Source of the DNA: Flavobacterium proteolyticum
GTDB lineage: Bacteria > Bacteroidota > Bacteroidia > Flavobacteriales > Flavobacteriaceae
Assembly (NCBI RefSeq): GCF_015223105.1
Contig: NZ_JADFTZ010000001.1
Location: forward strand, 186,001 to 250,000
Direction of reading: 5' to 3'
DNA length: 64,000 nucleotides
Below, piece after piece: positions 43,201 to 53,095 of the stretch (position 1 is the stretch's first letter; every line of letters begins with the position of its first letter). Both the position numbers and the translations under genes were made by a program. The notes beneath the pieces were generated by a model. That model was not told the DNA's origin and searched no databases. It saw only the letters and a list, made by a program, of their open reading frames with translations.

Positions 43201-43732
43201 AGCCCGAATATTTAGTTACCCAAAGAATCCATAAAACAAACACTACTCCATATATGAAAAGTGGAAATAAAGTTCCGTGAAGAACTTCTTCGTATTCTGA
43301 AAAATAAAATAAAGACAGAGACAGAACAGCAATTCTAATAATATTTAAAATATGAATTACAGAAATGCCTATCAGAATATACAAAGTGGTTTTTTTCCAT
43401 TGCGATGAAAAAGCAAAAACAAAAGAAGCAAATAAAATCATTACACTTATAGCATTACAACCTTCTATAATTCGCGCTACATATTTGGTTTTGTAGATCA
43501 TTTTTATTGAAGGCTCATTTTCATTTTTCACTATATTAACGTCATTCTCAAACCACAACATGAATTGTTGAGTCTGATAAGCTACTGACTTTGTAATGCC
43601 ATCTACTTCGTTTTTTTGCAAATCAAATTGACTTAAATACAACTTGTAAACAAAAATAAAAACGACATAAAACAAAACAAACTTTAGTAAAAAAGTAAAA
43701 AAATGCTTGTACTGATTAAAAATATTTTTCAA
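43181..43732 (-). CDS. xrtF: Exosortase XrtF
   Basis: 183 residues from a TTG start at 43732. An in-frame ATG at 43843 would add 37 residues but would run into the divergent GAF gene and cross a good promoter. Several membrane spans. The transpeptidase residues are Cys92 (IIEGCNAISV), Arg133 (NIIRIAVL) and His152 (VLHGTLFP). Exosortases cut and anchor proteins with a C-terminal sorting tag, as sortase does in Gram-positives. No obvious tagged substrate is encoded in this window. Confidence 0.87.
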   Translation of the reverse strand: MKNIFNQYKHFFTFLLKFVLFYVVFIFVYKLYLSQFDLQKNEVDGITKSVAYQTQQFMLWFENDVNIVKNENEPSIKMIYKTKYVARIIEGCNAISVMILFASFVFAFSSQWKKTTLYILIGISVIHILNIIRIAVLSLSLFYFSEYEEVLHGTLFPLFIYGVVFVLWILWVTKYSGYVKKYK

Positions 43733-43747
43733 ACTATCTATTTTTAA

Positions 43748-43755
43748 CAAAAATA
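43748..43755 (-). promoter_or_regulatory. -7 element of xrtF
   Basis: TATTTTTG on the minus strand, exact consensus, ending 15 bp before the TTG start. It supports the shorter protein. Confidence 0.5.
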
Positions 43756-43781
43756 TAGATTTTTTAATACTAAGGAATAAA

Positions 43782-43789
43782 TACTTTTG
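43782..43789 (+). promoter_or_regulatory. -7 element of the GAF-domain gene
   Basis: TACTTTTG, exact consensus, 16 bp before the ATG at 43806. Divergent from the xrtF promoter. Confidence 0.55.
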
Positions 43790-43805
43790 CAAAAAAAATA
43801 CAACT

Positions 43806-44261
43806 ATGACATTTGAAGAATTAAAACCAATTGTTTCAAACATTATTGAAAAAGAAAACGCTACTCGCGATGAAAAACTAAAAGAAGTTTGCCAATTATT
43901 AAGTGAGAACGTAAGTTATTATGATTGGGTAGGATTTTATTTCGCGAATCACGAAGCTAGAACTTTGCATTTAGGTCCGTATGTTGGAGCTGAAACTGAC
44001 CATACTGTAATTCCATTTGGAAAAGGAATTTGCGGACAAGTTGCAGAATCAAATGCTAATTTTGTGGTTCCAGATGTAAAAGCGCAAGACAATTACATTG
44101 CGTGTAGTTTTACTGTAAAATCTGAAATTGTAGTTCCACTATTCGTTAACGGAGTTAATATTGGCCAAATCGATATCGATTCTCACGTTTTAGACCCGTT
44201 TACCGAAGCAGACGAACGTTTTTTAGAGTTTGTAAATGAACAAGTTGCAAAATTATTTTAA
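43806..44261 (+). CDS. GAF-domain protein, free methionine-R-sulfoxide reductase-like
   Basis: 151 residues, a single GAF domain. It matches the fRMsr family (WVGFYF, LGPYVGAE, IPFGKGICGQVAE, YIACSFTVKSEIVVPLF, IGQIDIDSH). Two of the three E. coli fRMsr cysteines are present with the right spacing of 24, Cys76 (GICG) and Cys100 (IACS, the nucleophile position). The third is replaced by His66, so recycling of the disulfide must differ or activity may be lost. Monocistronic, cytoplasmic. Confidence 0.85.
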   Translation: MTFEELKPIVSNIIEKENATRDEKLKEVCQLLSENVSYYDWVGFYFANHEARTLHLGPYVGAETDHTVIPFGKGICGQVAESNANFVVPDVKAQDNYIACSFTVKSEIVVPLFVNGVNIGQIDIDSHVLDPFTEADERFLEFVNEQVAKLF

Positions 44262-44330
44262 GTAACAAATAATCTTTAACTCTTTTTTATACATTTGTCG
44301 TGATTATAACTAACACGACTCTGGCTATTT

Positions 44331-45563
44331 ATGGAATTTAATGTCCCAAGTTTAGAACTTCCTTTTTTTGCTAATTTATTGCTATTATTAGTTTTAGCAC
44401 GTTTTTTTGGCGAAATCATGGAACGTTTTAAACAGCCTGCCATGATAGGTGAAATTTTAGCTGGTGTTCTTTTAGGTCCAACAATTTTAAATTTCATTCA
44501 TCGTACCGAAGAGTTAAAAGTAATTTCTGAATTAGGAGTTTTCTTATTGGTTATTATTGCAGGCTTAGAAATTAATTTGGATGAAATTGTGAAATCCATG
44601 AAAGGTCGAAATATTGTGATTTCACTTTTAGCCTTTTTTGTTCCAATTGTTTCAGGTTTTTTTGTGGGAAGATATTTTGAATTAGATGTAATGTCAACAA
44701 TATTCATAGGATTATGCGTTGCCATTACTGCTTTACCTGTTAGTATTCGAATTTTGATGGATTTAGGTAAATTAAATTCTCCAGTAGGACAAAAAATTAT
44801 TTCTGTCGCCATTTTTGATGATGTAATTGCACTAACCATTTTAGGTATTTTATTAGATATTAAAGATGTTGAGCAAACATTTGCTAACATAACTCATGCA
44901 ACTTTATTAACGCTTTTAAAACTGAGTTGTTTTTTAATTTTAGTAATTGCCACCTATCGTGTTATCCGAAATGTATCAAGAGAAGAAAATTTAATAGAAA
45001 ACAAACTAAATAAGATACTTTCGCTATTAAAAGGAAAAGAATCGCTTTTTGCAGTATTTTTTGTGTTCATTCTAATCTTTGCCACTATTACCGAAAGTAT
45101 TGGATTGCATTTTATAATTGGAGCCTTTTTTGCTTCGATGTTAATTTCAAAAGAATTAGTTGGTGAAAAACATTTAAACACGTTTCACAACACAACTAAT
45201 AGTATGGCAATGGGATTTTTAGCTCCCATTTTCTTTGCAGGAATAGGTTTAGAATTTCAGTTTTCATCAATTCAAAATTACCCTTTATTATTTGCCATAA
45301 TTGCCGTTTCTTTCTTATCGAAAATTATTGGTGGATATGCCGGAGGCCGTTTTGCACGATTAGATCATAAAATTTCGCTTGCCTTAGGTTTTGGTTTAAA
45401 TGCCCGAGGAATCATGGAATTAGTAATCGCTAACATTGCTTATAAAGCTGGAATTATCAATACGGAAATATTTTCGATGTTAGTAATCATGGGACTTATC
45501 ACTACATTAGCAACTCCGTTTTTATTAAAAAGAGCCTTTAAATCAATTGATAATGTTGCTTAA
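44331..45563 (+). CDS. Cation/proton antiporter (CPA2 family)
   Basis: 410 residues with about twelve membrane spans. Family motifs: MIGEILAGVLLGPTIL near residue 38, FLLVIIAGLEINLDEI, AITALPVSIRILMDLG and IFDDVIALTILGILLDI, where the Asp-Asp pair is the ion site, and GLNARGIMELVIANIA near residue 350. No C-terminal TrkA-N domain, so it is a short KefB/NapA-like exchanger. Whether it moves sodium or potassium cannot be told. A TATA-like spacer with 7-bp repeats separates it from rpsO. Confidence 0.92.
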   Translation: MEFNVPSLELPFFANLLLLLVLARFFGEIMERFKQPAMIGEILAGVLLGPTILNFIHRTEELKVISELGVFLLVIIAGLEINLDEIVKSMKGRNIVISLLAFFVPIVSGFFVGRYFELDVMSTIFIGLCVAITALPVSIRILMDLGKLNSPVGQKIISVAIFDDVIALTILGILLDIKDVEQTFANITHATLLTLLKLSCFLILVIATYRVIRNVSREENLIENKLNKILSLLKGKESLFAVFFVFILIFATITESIGLHFIIGAFFASMLISKELVGEKHLNTFHNTTNSMAMGFLAPIFFAGIGLEFQFSSIQNYPLLFAIIAVSFLSKIIGGYAGGRFARLDHKISLALGFGLNARGIMELVIANIAYKAGIINTEIFSMLVIMGLITTLATPFLLKRAFKSIDNVA

Positions 45564-45579
45564 GATTTTAATTCTCAAA

Positions 45580-45614
45580 AATAATTCATAATTTATACTT
45601 CGTAATTCACAATT
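45580..45614 (+). repeat. Single array of five 7-bp repeats upstream of rpsO
   Basis: AATAATT, CATAATT, TATACTT, CGTAATT, CACAATT. Same unit type (xAxAATT) as element A at 24.2 kb but without an inverted second arm. It ends 5 bp before the -7 box of rpsO. Confidence 0.55.
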
Positions 45615-45619
45615 ATTTT

Positions 45620-45627
45620 TATCTTTG
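45620..45627 (+). promoter_or_regulatory. -7 element of rpsO
   Basis: TATCTTTG, exact consensus; the leader to the ATG at 45684 is about 50 nt. Confidence 0.55.
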
Positions 45628-45683
45628 CACCCGAATTGCAACCATACAATTCATACATAAAAATCATTTAAAATAATATTGGC

Positions 45684-45953
45684 ATGTACTTGACAAAAGA
45701 AACTAAAGCTGAAATCTTCGCTAAACACGGAGGAAAAGCTGAAAACACTGGATCTGCTGAAGGGCAAATCGCATTATTTACATTTAGAATTTCTCACTTA
45801 ACTGAGCACTTGAAAAAAAATCGTCATGATTATAACACTGAGCGTTCGTTAGTACTTTTAGTAGGTAAAAGAAGAAGTCTTCTTGACTACTTAAAAAAGA
45901 AAGATATCAACAGATATCGTGAAATTATTAAAGAATTGAATATTAGAAAATAA
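45684..45953 (+). CDS. rpsO: Ribosomal protein S15
   Basis: 89 residues, the standard length of bS15/uS15. Core motifs: FAKHGGKAENTGSAEGQIALFTFRISHLTEHLK and RSLVLLVGKRRSLLDYLKKKDINRYREII. Binds 16S rRNA early in 30S assembly. It is followed by a terminator hairpin and then pnp, the same order as in many bacteria. Confidence 0.98.
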   Translation: MYLTKETKAEIFAKHGGKAENTGSAEGQIALFTFRISHLTEHLKKNRHDYNTERSLVLLVGKRRSLLDYLKKKDINRYREIIKELNIRK

Positions 45954-45958
45954 TCAAC

Positions 45959-45985
45959 TAAAGGGGCTTCGTGCCCCTTTTTGTT
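45959..45985 (+). terminator. Terminator/attenuator between rpsO and pnp
   Basis: AAGGGGC (45961-45967), loop TTCGT, GCCCCTT (45973-45979), then a T-run. I see no exact -7 element before pnp, so partial read-through from rpsO is likely. Confidence 0.85.
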
Positions 45986-46090
45986 TTATTTATATTGACA
46001 GAAAAAGTTTGGTTTTTCATTGGGTTACAAACAACTACACACACAACAACAACACAACTGACCCTTTGTTTAATTTAGAATTAAAAATTT

Positions 46091-48250
46091 ATGATTCCAA
46101 AAGTATTCCAAGAAGTTATCGATTTAGGTGACGGAAGAAGCATCACAATCGAAACTGGAAAATTAGCCAAACAAGCAGATGGATCTGTTGTTGTTCGTAT
46201 GGGCGATGCCATGTTATTAGCAACAGCAGTATCTGCAAGAACATCAAATCCTGGTGTTGATTTTTTACCTTTAACAGTTGATTATCGTGAAAAATTTGCA
46301 GCAGCAGGTCGTTTTCCTGGTGGTTTCTTCAAAAGAGAAGCACGTCCAAGTGACAGCGAAGTATTAACTATGAGATTAGTTGACCGTGTATTGCGTCCGC
46401 TTTTCCCAGATGATTATCATGCTGAAACACAAGTAATGATTCAATTAATGTCGCATGACGAAAACGTTATGCCAGATGCATTAGCTGGATTAGCAGCTTC
46501 TGCAGCATTAGCTGTTTCAGACATTCCTTTTTACAACTTAATTTCTGAAGTTCGTGTAGCACGTATCGACGGAAAATTTGTTATCAATCCAAGCAGAGAA
46601 GAATTAGAGCAATCAGACATCGACATGATGATTGGAGCTTCTATGGATTCTGTTGCGATGGTTGAAGGAGAAATGAAAGAAATTTCAGAAGCAGAAATGG
46701 TAGAGGCTATCAAATTTGCTCACGAAGCTATCAAAATTCAAATTCAAGCACAAGAGCGTTTAAGAGCTGCTATTGGTTCTCCAGCTTATAGAGAATATGA
46801 AGGTGAAAAAGAAGATGAAGCTATTTATGCTAAAGTAAAAGCTGCAGCTTACGACAAATGTTATGCTATTGCTCAAGAAGCTTCAGGAAAAAGTGAGAGA
46901 GGCGAAAAATTCGCAGCTGTAAAAGAAGAAGTTAAAGCTTTATTTACAGAAGAAGAATTAGCTGAAAACGGAGATTTAGTAGGGAAATATTTCTACAAAA
47001 CTAACAAAGAAGCGGTTCGTAATGTAATCCTAGAAAAAGGCTTACGTTTAGACGGAAGAAAAACAACTGAAATCAGACCAATTTGGTGTGAAACGGATTA
47101 TTTACCTTCTGTTCACGGTTCTTCCTTATTTACACGTGGTGAAACTCAAGCTTTAGCTACGGTAACTTTAGGAACTTCAAGAGAAGCTAACCAAATAGAC
47201 TCTCCATCTGAACAAGGTGAAGAAAAATTCTATTTACATTATAACTTCCCTCCTTTTTCAACTGGTGAAGCTAAACCTTTAAGAGGAACTTCAAGAAGAG
47301 AAGTTGGTCACGGAAATTTAGCTCAAAGAGCTTTAAAAAACATGATTCCTGCAGATTGTCCTTATACAATTCGTGTTGTTTCTGAAGTATTAGAATCGAA
47401 TGGTTCTTCTTCTATGGCAACAGTTTGTGCGGGTACAATGGCATTAATGGATGCTGGAGTTCAAATGGTAAAACCAGTTTCTGGTATTGCTATGGGATTA
47501 ATTACTGACGGAGAAAAATTTGCCGTATTGTCTGATATTTTAGGAGATGAAGATCACTTAGGAGATATGGACTTTAAAGTTACTGGAACTGCTGACGGTA
47601 TCACAGCTTGTCAAATGGACATCAAAATTGATGGTTTACGTTATGACATCATGGAACAAGCTTTAGGTCAAGCAAGAGATGGACGTTTACATATTTTAGG
47701 AAAAATCACAGAAACAATTGCAACTCCAAGACCTGAAGTAAAACCAAAAGCACCAAAAATTATTACAAGAACAATTCCTGGAGCTTTCATTGGAGCCTTA
47801 ATTGGTCCTGGTGGAAAAGTAATTCAAGAATTACAAAAAGCAACTGGAACTACCATAGTAATTAATGAAGTAGATGAGCAAGGTGTAGTTGAAATCTTAG
47901 GAACAAGTCCAGAAGGAATTGCAACTGTTTTAGCTAAAATTGACTCAATCATTTTCAAACCTGTTGTAGGAGAAGCTTACGAAGTAAAAGTAATTAAAAT
48001 GTTAGACTTTGGAGCTGTTGTAGAATATACAAAAGCCCCTGGGAATGAAGTTTTATTACACGTATCAGAATTAGCTTGGGAAAGAACTGAAAATGTTACC
48101 GATGTAGTAAATATGGGTGATGTGTTTATGGTAAAATACTTAGGTGTTGACCCTAAAACACGTAAAGAAAAAGTGTCAAGAAAAGCACTTTTACCAAGAC
48201 CTCCAAGAGAAGAAAAACCTATCGAGAAAAAAGATAAACCTCAAGGTTAA
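46091..48250 (+). CDS. pnp: Polynucleotide phosphorylase
   Basis: 719 residues. Two RNase PH-like domains ([21 protein letters not shown]..., [44 protein letters not shown]), a helical linker, KH domain ([26 protein letters not shown]) and S1 domain ([17 protein letters not shown]). Degrades RNA 3' to 5' using phosphate. The 5' leader (about 46027-46060) is an unusual A/C-only stretch (ACAACAACAACAC type), probably unstructured. Confidence 0.98.
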   Translation: MIPKVFQEVIDLGDGRSITIETGKLAKQADGSVVVRMGDAMLLATAVSARTSNPGVDFLPLTVDYREKFAAAGRFPGGFFKREARPSDSEVLTMRLVDRVLRPLFPDDYHAETQVMIQLMSHDENVMPDALAGLAASAALAVSDIPFYNLISEVRVARIDGKFVINPSREELEQSDIDMMIGASMDSVAMVEGEMKEISEAEMVEAIKFAHEAIKIQIQAQERLRAAIGSPAYREYEGEKEDEAIYAKVKAAAYDKCYAIAQEASGKSERGEKFAAVKEEVKALFTEEELAENGDLVGKYFYKTNKEAVRNVILEKGLRLDGRKTTEIRPIWCETDYLPSVHGSSLFTRGETQALATVTLGTSREANQIDSPSEQGEEKFYLHYNFPPFSTGEAKPLRGTSRREVGHGNLAQRALKNMIPADCPYTIRVVSEVLESNGSSSMATVCAGTMALMDAGVQMVKPVSGIAMGLITDGEKFAVLSDILGDEDHLGDMDFKVTGTADGITACQMDIKIDGLRYDIMEQALGQARDGRLHILGKITETIATPRPEVKPKAPKIITRTIPGAFIGALIGPGGKVIQELQKATGTTIVINEVDEQGVVEILGTSPEGIATVLAKIDSIIFKPVVGEAYEVKVIKMLDFGAVVEYTKAPGNEVLLHVSELAWERTENVTDVVNMGDVFMVKYLGVDPKTRKEKVSRKALLPRPPREEKPIEKKDKPQG

Positions 48251-48269
48251 TATAGTTACGTTAATTCAT

Positions 48270-48307
48270 AAAAGCCCTGATTCATTTAATTGTATCGGGG
48301 CTTTTTG
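48270..48307 (+). terminator. Terminator after pnp
   Basis: AAAGCCCTGAT (48271-48281) pairs with ATCGGGGCTTT (48294-48304) with one G-T pair, followed by T's. Confidence 0.82.
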
Positions 48308-48395
48308 ATTTTATTTCAATACATATTTATGTGTAAGAATAATTTTAACATTTTTGCGTTAAAAATTTAACTAAATTGCCATAAATTAAAAAAAC

Positions 48396-49085
48396 ATGAA
48401 TATGCAGAAGTATTATTCCCTAATTTTCATTTTTTTCCTGTTCTTAAACACCTCTCTTTATTCTCAGGATAAAATAGAAGAATTTTTCGATAATGCAGTT
48501 GGGAAAGACAACTTATCATTAAGCAATGGCAAATTATTTACAAATGATTACAAAACAACAGAAATTAATCAATTTTTTTTTCCAACATATTCAATTGAAA
48601 ATATTACTTATAAAAATCAAGATTATTCAAATATTACCTTGAAATATGATTTATATAGGGATATAGTAATTTATAGACCTTATGGGAATTCAGAAAATTT
48701 TGGAATTGAATTGATTCAAGAAAACGTAAATTCATTTACAATAAACAATAGTAAATTCGTTAAACTAAGCGGAATTTACAAAGGCTATTATGAAGAAAAA
48801 ATAAGTGGTAATAAAATAAGTCTATACATAAAACATAAAAAAGAAATAAGAGATTTAGTAAAAAATAAATTAGTTTACTACAATTTCATTTTAAAAAACG
48901 AATATGTAATTCAATATAAAAACGAATTTTACACAATTAAAAATAAAAAAGATTTAGTTGATATTTTTAAAGAAAACAAAAACGAAATAGCAGATTTTTT
49001 TAAGCGAAATTCAAATCTATTCAATGAAAATAGAACTTTGTTTTTTGAAAACTTAGTAAAGCAATTAGAAAATAATATTAAATAA
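48396..49085 (+). CDS. Exported protein of unknown function
   Basis: 229 residues with a signal peptide (YYSLIFIFFLFLNTSLYSQ). The mature chain is Asn/Lys/Tyr-rich with beta-strand pattern (YSIENITYKNQDYSNITLKYD) in the first half and helices in the last third (KDLVDIFKENKNEIADFFKRN). No motif recognised. It is 13 bp before the TonB-receptor gene and reads like the first member of that operon. Its strong A/T bias is shared with the following five genes and is greater than in the rpsO-pnp region before it. Confidence 0.72.
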   Translation: MNMQKYYSLIFIFFLFLNTSLYSQDKIEEFFDNAVGKDNLSLSNGKLFTNDYKTTEINQFFFPTYSIENITYKNQDYSNITLKYDLYRDIVIYRPYGNSENFGIELIQENVNSFTINNSKFVKLSGIYKGYYEEKISGNKISLYIKHKKEIRDLVKNKLVYYNFILKNEYVIQYKNEFYTIKNKKDLVDIFKENKNEIADFFKRNSNLFNENRTLFFENLVKQLENNIK

Positions 49086-49098
49086 TTCAATAGTAAAT

Positions 49099-51849
49099 AT
49101 GAAAAAGAGACTATCCCTTATATTATTTTTCGTTTGCTTATTTGTTTTTTCACAAGATAAAAAGATTACTATTGAGTTCAAAGATGCAACTATAGAAGAA
49201 TGTATTAATCAAATTGAAAAAAATTCTGAATATCAATTTTATTTCAAAAAAGAATGGTTAAATAAATCTCAATTAATAAATTTAAATTTCAACAATGCTT
49301 CTATAAATGAAATTTTAACTGCAATTTTTAATGAATCTAAGATAAATTTCTATCTGACAGATTCTAAAATAATATTAACTCTAAATAATTTAATTTACGA
49401 TAAAGTCTCAAATTCATTTTTAGAAAGTGAATCAAATAAAATTGAAAAAGAGTCGGCCCCAGTTTTAATATCTGATGAAGAAAATTATAGAAATTCTGAC
49501 AATGAGAATATTTCATTACATACAATAGGAAAAGAATCAAAAGAAAATCAAAGAGGAATATTTGAAATTAAAGGTAAAATTTTAAATAATAAAACGGGGG
49601 AACCAATATCAAATGCCGTCATAAAAATAAAAGGTAAATCCAACTTGTTTGTTTCCGATGAAAAAGGAGCTTACAGAATTCAACTTCAATATGGAAAACA
49701 CATTATTGAAGTTGAATCATTTGGATATAAAAAACTAACAAGTCAAATTTTAGTTTATGATAGCGGAACTTTTGATTTCAATGTTTCTGAATCAATCACT
49801 GAATTGAACGAAGTTGTTGTAGAAGCAAAAAGTGATAAGATCATAAAAAACACAACGTCTGGTGTTACCTCTTTTAATATGGAAGAGATGAAAAATGTAC
49901 CAATGGTTTTAGGTGAAAGGGACATACTAAAAATTGCTACAACTTTACCTGGAATTAAAAACACAGGTGAAGGCTCATCAGGAGTAAATGTTAGAGGTGG
50001 AAAAGAAGATCAAAATTTATTTTTACTTGATTATGCCACAATATACAACCCAAATCACTTTTTTGGTTTTTTCTCTTCCATTAATCCTTACATTATAAAT
50101 GAAGCAGACATATACAAAGGAAGCATTCCGGCAGAGTTTGGAGGAAGAATCGCTTCTGTTTTTAATATCACATCAAAAAACGGTAATTCTGAAAAGATAT
50201 CAGGAGAAGGCGGCTTAGGACCTGTTACTAGCAATTTAACATTAAACCTTCCAATTATTAAAGAAAAATCTAGTTTACAAGTTGCAGCAAGGGGGACATA
50301 TTCTGATTGGATATTAAAATCGGTCGACAACGAAGAAATTAAAAAAAGTAACGCTTCATTCTATGATTTGTTTCTTAAATACAGTCATAAAATATCTGAA
50401 AAAACAAGCTTGGATGTTTTCGGTTACTATAGTAAAGACAAATTTAAATTAACCTTAGATTCCACTTACTCATATAGCAACAGAATATTAGGTATTAAAG
50501 CAAGGCATTACTTTAAAGATGAACATAGTGCTCAAATTGGCATTACTAATTCTGAATACAAATTTGATATTGGGTACAATGGTAACAATCAAAATTCTTT
50601 TGATTTCAACTTCAAAGTAAATGAAACAAAATTATTTTACAAGGGTTCGCTAAATTTTAGAAAAAAACACAAAATTTCATATGGCTTAAATTCTGTTTTG
50701 TACAATATCAATCCAGGAACATTCTCTCCTACAGATACAAATACAATTTTAGAATATAAATCGGTTGATAAAGAAAAAGGATTAGAAAGTGCGCTTTTTG
50801 CCTCTGACATTTTTAATATCACTCCCAAGCTTACTTTAAACCTTGGGCTTAGATATTCAAATTTCCTAGCTTTAGGAAGCGGAAAACAAAGAGTTTATCA
50901 AAATAATTCACCAACAACTAACGAGTATCTTATAGAAGAAGTATCCTATGGCAACAACCAAGTAATGAAAGCTTACAATGGTTTGGAGTATAGAATAGCA
51001 TTAAGACAAATGATTACTGAAACATTTTCTACGAAATTAAGTTATGACACAAACTATCAATATATACATAAACTATCTACAAACACGACACAATCTCCAA
51101 CAGATACTTGGAAAATTTCCGACCTAAATATTAAACCAACCTATGGACAGCAGATCTCATTAGGTTTATTTAAAAATTTTAAAAATATTCCTTATGAAAT
51201 AAGTTTAGAAAGTTATTACAAAAAATCTTCAAATTTTATGGATTTTAAAACAGGAGCGCAATTAATCCTTAACGATCACATAGAAACTGAAGTTTTACAA
51301 GGAGAAGGTAAAGCCTACGGAATTGAACTATTAGTAAAGAAAACAAGTGGTAGATTAAATGGATGGGCAGGATATACTTATTCGAGAACACTAGTTAAAT
51401 TAGATAGTCCTTTTGATGGAGAAACTGTAAACAATGGAAAATATTTTCCAGCGAATTTCGACAAACCACATGATTTTAATTTAATTTTAAATTATAAATT
51501 TACTAAACGATATAGCGCATCTACAAATTTTGTTTATCAAACTGGAAGACCGATTACATATCCAGTTGGCAGCTATGATTATGGCGGATCACAATATACA
51601 CTTTATAGTAATAGAAATGAATTCAGGATACCGGATTATTATAGATTAGACATTGGATTTAATATTGAAGGGAACCATAAAATTAAAAAACTAGCACACA
51701 GTTTTTGGAATATTTCTATATACAATGTATTAGGAAGAAACAACCCTTATTCTATTTATTTTGTTACAGAAGACGGAAAAATAAAAGGATATAAAACATC
51801 TATTTTTTCGATACCAGTACCAACAATTTCATATAATTTTAAATTTTAA
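49099..51849 (+). CDS. TonB-dependent receptor with N-terminal STN domain
   Basis: 916 residues. Signal peptide (LSLILFFVCLFVFSQ), secretin/TonB short N-terminal (STN) domain at about 20-100 (KKITIEFKDATIEECINQIEKNSEYQFYFKK), an Asn/Glu-rich linker, a CarboxypepD_reg domain (IKGKILNNKTGEPISNAVIKIKG), the plug (VPMVLGERDILKIATTLPGI, GVNVRGGKEDQNLFLLD) and the barrel ending PVPTISYNFKF. An STN domain normally signals to a FecR-type anti-sigma factor, but none is encoded nearby. Followed by DUF4249 lipoproteins, a combination common in Bacteroidota. Substrate unknown. Confidence 0.9.
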   Translation: MKKRLSLILFFVCLFVFSQDKKITIEFKDATIEECINQIEKNSEYQFYFKKEWLNKSQLINLNFNNASINEILTAIFNESKINFYLTDSKIILTLNNLIYDKVSNSFLESESNKIEKESAPVLISDEENYRNSDNENISLHTIGKESKENQRGIFEIKGKILNNKTGEPISNAVIKIKGKSNLFVSDEKGAYRIQLQYGKHIIEVESFGYKKLTSQILVYDSGTFDFNVSESITELNEVVVEAKSDKIIKNTTSGVTSFNMEEMKNVPMVLGERDILKIATTLPGIKNTGEGSSGVNVRGGKEDQNLFLLDYATIYNPNHFFGFFSSINPYIINEADIYKGSIPAEFGGRIASVFNITSKNGNSEKISGEGGLGPVTSNLTLNLPIIKEKSSLQVAARGTYSDWILKSVDNEEIKKSNASFYDLFLKYSHKISEKTSLDVFGYYSKDKFKLTLDSTYSYSNRILGIKARHYFKDEHSAQIGITNSEYKFDIGYNGNNQNSFDFNFKVNETKLFYKGSLNFRKKHKISYGLNSVLYNINPGTFSPTDTNTILEYKSVDKEKGLESALFASDIFNITPKLTLNLGLRYSNFLALGSGKQRVYQNNSPTTNEYLIEEVSYGNNQVMKAYNGLEYRIALRQMITETFSTKLSYDTNYQYIHKLSTNTTQSPTDTWKISDLNIKPTYGQQISLGLFKNFKNIPYEISLESYYKKSSNFMDFKTGAQLILNDHIETEVLQGEGKAYGIELLVKKTSGRLNGWAGYTYSRTLVKLDSPFDGETVNNGKYFPANFDKPHDFNLILNYKFTKRYSASTNFVYQTGRPITYPVGSYDYGGSQYTLYSNRNEFRIPDYYRLDIGFNIEGNHKIKKLAHSFWNISIYNVLGRNNPYSIYFVTEDGKIKGYKTSIFSIPVPTISYNFKF

Positions 51850-51851
51850 GT

Positions 51852-53045
51852 ATGAAAAAAAACATCTTAATTAAATCGCTATTACTATTATTTATAGTTT
51901 GCAATTTAAGTTGTACTGAGCCTTATGTATTACAATCAGACGTTTATCAAAACTTATTAGTTGTTGAGGCTACTTTAACTAATGAATTAAAGCATCATGA
52001 AGTAAAATTAACAAGAACATCAAGGTTGAATGAAAGTCAGCCAGAAATTGAGACAGGTGCGTTTGTTAGAATAATTGGCGATGATGGTTCTAGTTACGCC
52101 TTTGAAGAAATTGACAATCTTTATAAATCTGAAAATGAATTTCAGGCACAACCTGGCATTTTATACAAACTTGTAATTGAAACTTCAACTGGTAAAACAT
52201 ATTCCTCTAATCTTGAAAAATTACCTACCAGCTCACCTATAGAAAGTGTAATTCCATTTGTAGAGAACAACAATGATGGAATAAGAGGAGTTGCAATAAA
52301 AGTGAATAGTTATGACCCAACAGCCACTTCAAATTTTTATCGTTACACATACGAAGAAACGTATAAAGTTATTGCTCCTAAATGGTCATCTGAAAAACTA
52401 ACATTTACAAGTAACAATGAAGTAGTTATTTCTTTGAGAGACGATCCGAATACTCAAGTATGTTATAAAACAGAAAAGTCAAATGAAATTATTTTGACTT
52501 CAACCAACAATCTAGCGGAAGATAGAGTAACAAATTTCCCTATCTTGTTCATTCCACAACAAACAACAAAAATAACACATCGATACAGTATTAATGTTAC
52601 TCAACATATTGAAAATTACGATTCATATGTCTTTTACAATACCCTTAAAAACTTTTCAAGTTCTGGAAATGTGCTTTCACAAGTTCAACCAGGTGAAGTT
52701 GTTGGAAATATTAAATGTGAAACTAATCCGAGTGAAACAGTAGTTGGCATTTTTAATATTGCATCAGTATCAAGTAAAAGACTCTTTTTTAATTATGAGG
52801 ATATTTTTCCAGGAGAACCTCTTCCAGAATATTATGGAAGTTGCGACGTTCAAGTATATGACAGCAGATGTCTTTCTTTGAATGATCCATGCACACCATA
52901 TGGCTATTTTAATTTGAAATATGGATACGAAAATGGACAACTAGTATATTATAGGAGTGATGGACGTTTTTTTGAAATGGTTGATCCTTTTTGTGGTGAT
53001 TGTACAGTTTTAGGTTCTAACGTAATACCTCCATTTTGGCAATGA
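51852..53045 (+). CDS. DUF4249 lipoprotein, copy 1
   Basis: 397 residues. Lipobox LFIVCNLSC with Cys21, followed by TEPYVLQSDVYQNLLVVEATLTNELKHHEVKLTR, the typical DUF4249 opening. Two later Cys-rich parts (DVQVYDSRCLSLNDPCTPYGY and MVDPFCGDCTVLGSN) probably form disulfides or bind a ligand. DUF4249 proteins lie beside TonB receptors and are thought to be surface partners in substrate capture. The start is 2 bp after the receptor's stop. A tandem copy follows. Confidence 0.9.
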   Translation: MKKNILIKSLLLLFIVCNLSCTEPYVLQSDVYQNLLVVEATLTNELKHHEVKLTRTSRLNESQPEIETGAFVRIIGDDGSSYAFEEIDNLYKSENEFQAQPGILYKLVIETSTGKTYSSNLEKLPTSSPIESVIPFVENNNDGIRGVAIKVNSYDPTATSNFYRYTYEETYKVIAPKWSSEKLTFTSNNEVVISLRDDPNTQVCYKTEKSNEIILTSTNNLAEDRVTNFPILFIPQQTTKITHRYSINVTQHIENYDSYVFYNTLKNFSSSGNVLSQVQPGEVVGNIKCETNPSETVVGIFNIASVSSKRLFFNYEDIFPGEPLPEYYGSCDVQVYDSRCLSLNDPCTPYGYFNLKYGYENGQLVYYRSDGRFFEMVDPFCGDCTVLGSNVIPPFWQ

Positions 53046-53095
53046 GAAAATATATAATTTTAAATTTTAATTATGAAAAAAAACATCTTAATTAA
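53042..53095 (+). pseudogene. Vestigial start of the MG2 gene between the DUF4249 copies
   Basis: ATG then MRKYIIL, the same first residues as the gene at 54263, but the frame leaves the homologous region after the junction and stops after 17 residues. It is the fragment carried along by the tandem duplication and overlaps the stop of copy 1 and the start of copy 2. Confidence 0.75.

Noticed and set aside
43733-43843. 37-codon N-terminal extension of XrtF
   Set aside because: It would cross an exact -7 element and overlap the divergent GAF gene; the family N-terminus fits the TTG at 43732.
44276-44890. Two long antisense open frames opposite the antiporter gene
   Set aside because: They are shadows of a strongly conserved membrane-protein gene; their translations are Lys/Ser/Ile-rich without motifs.
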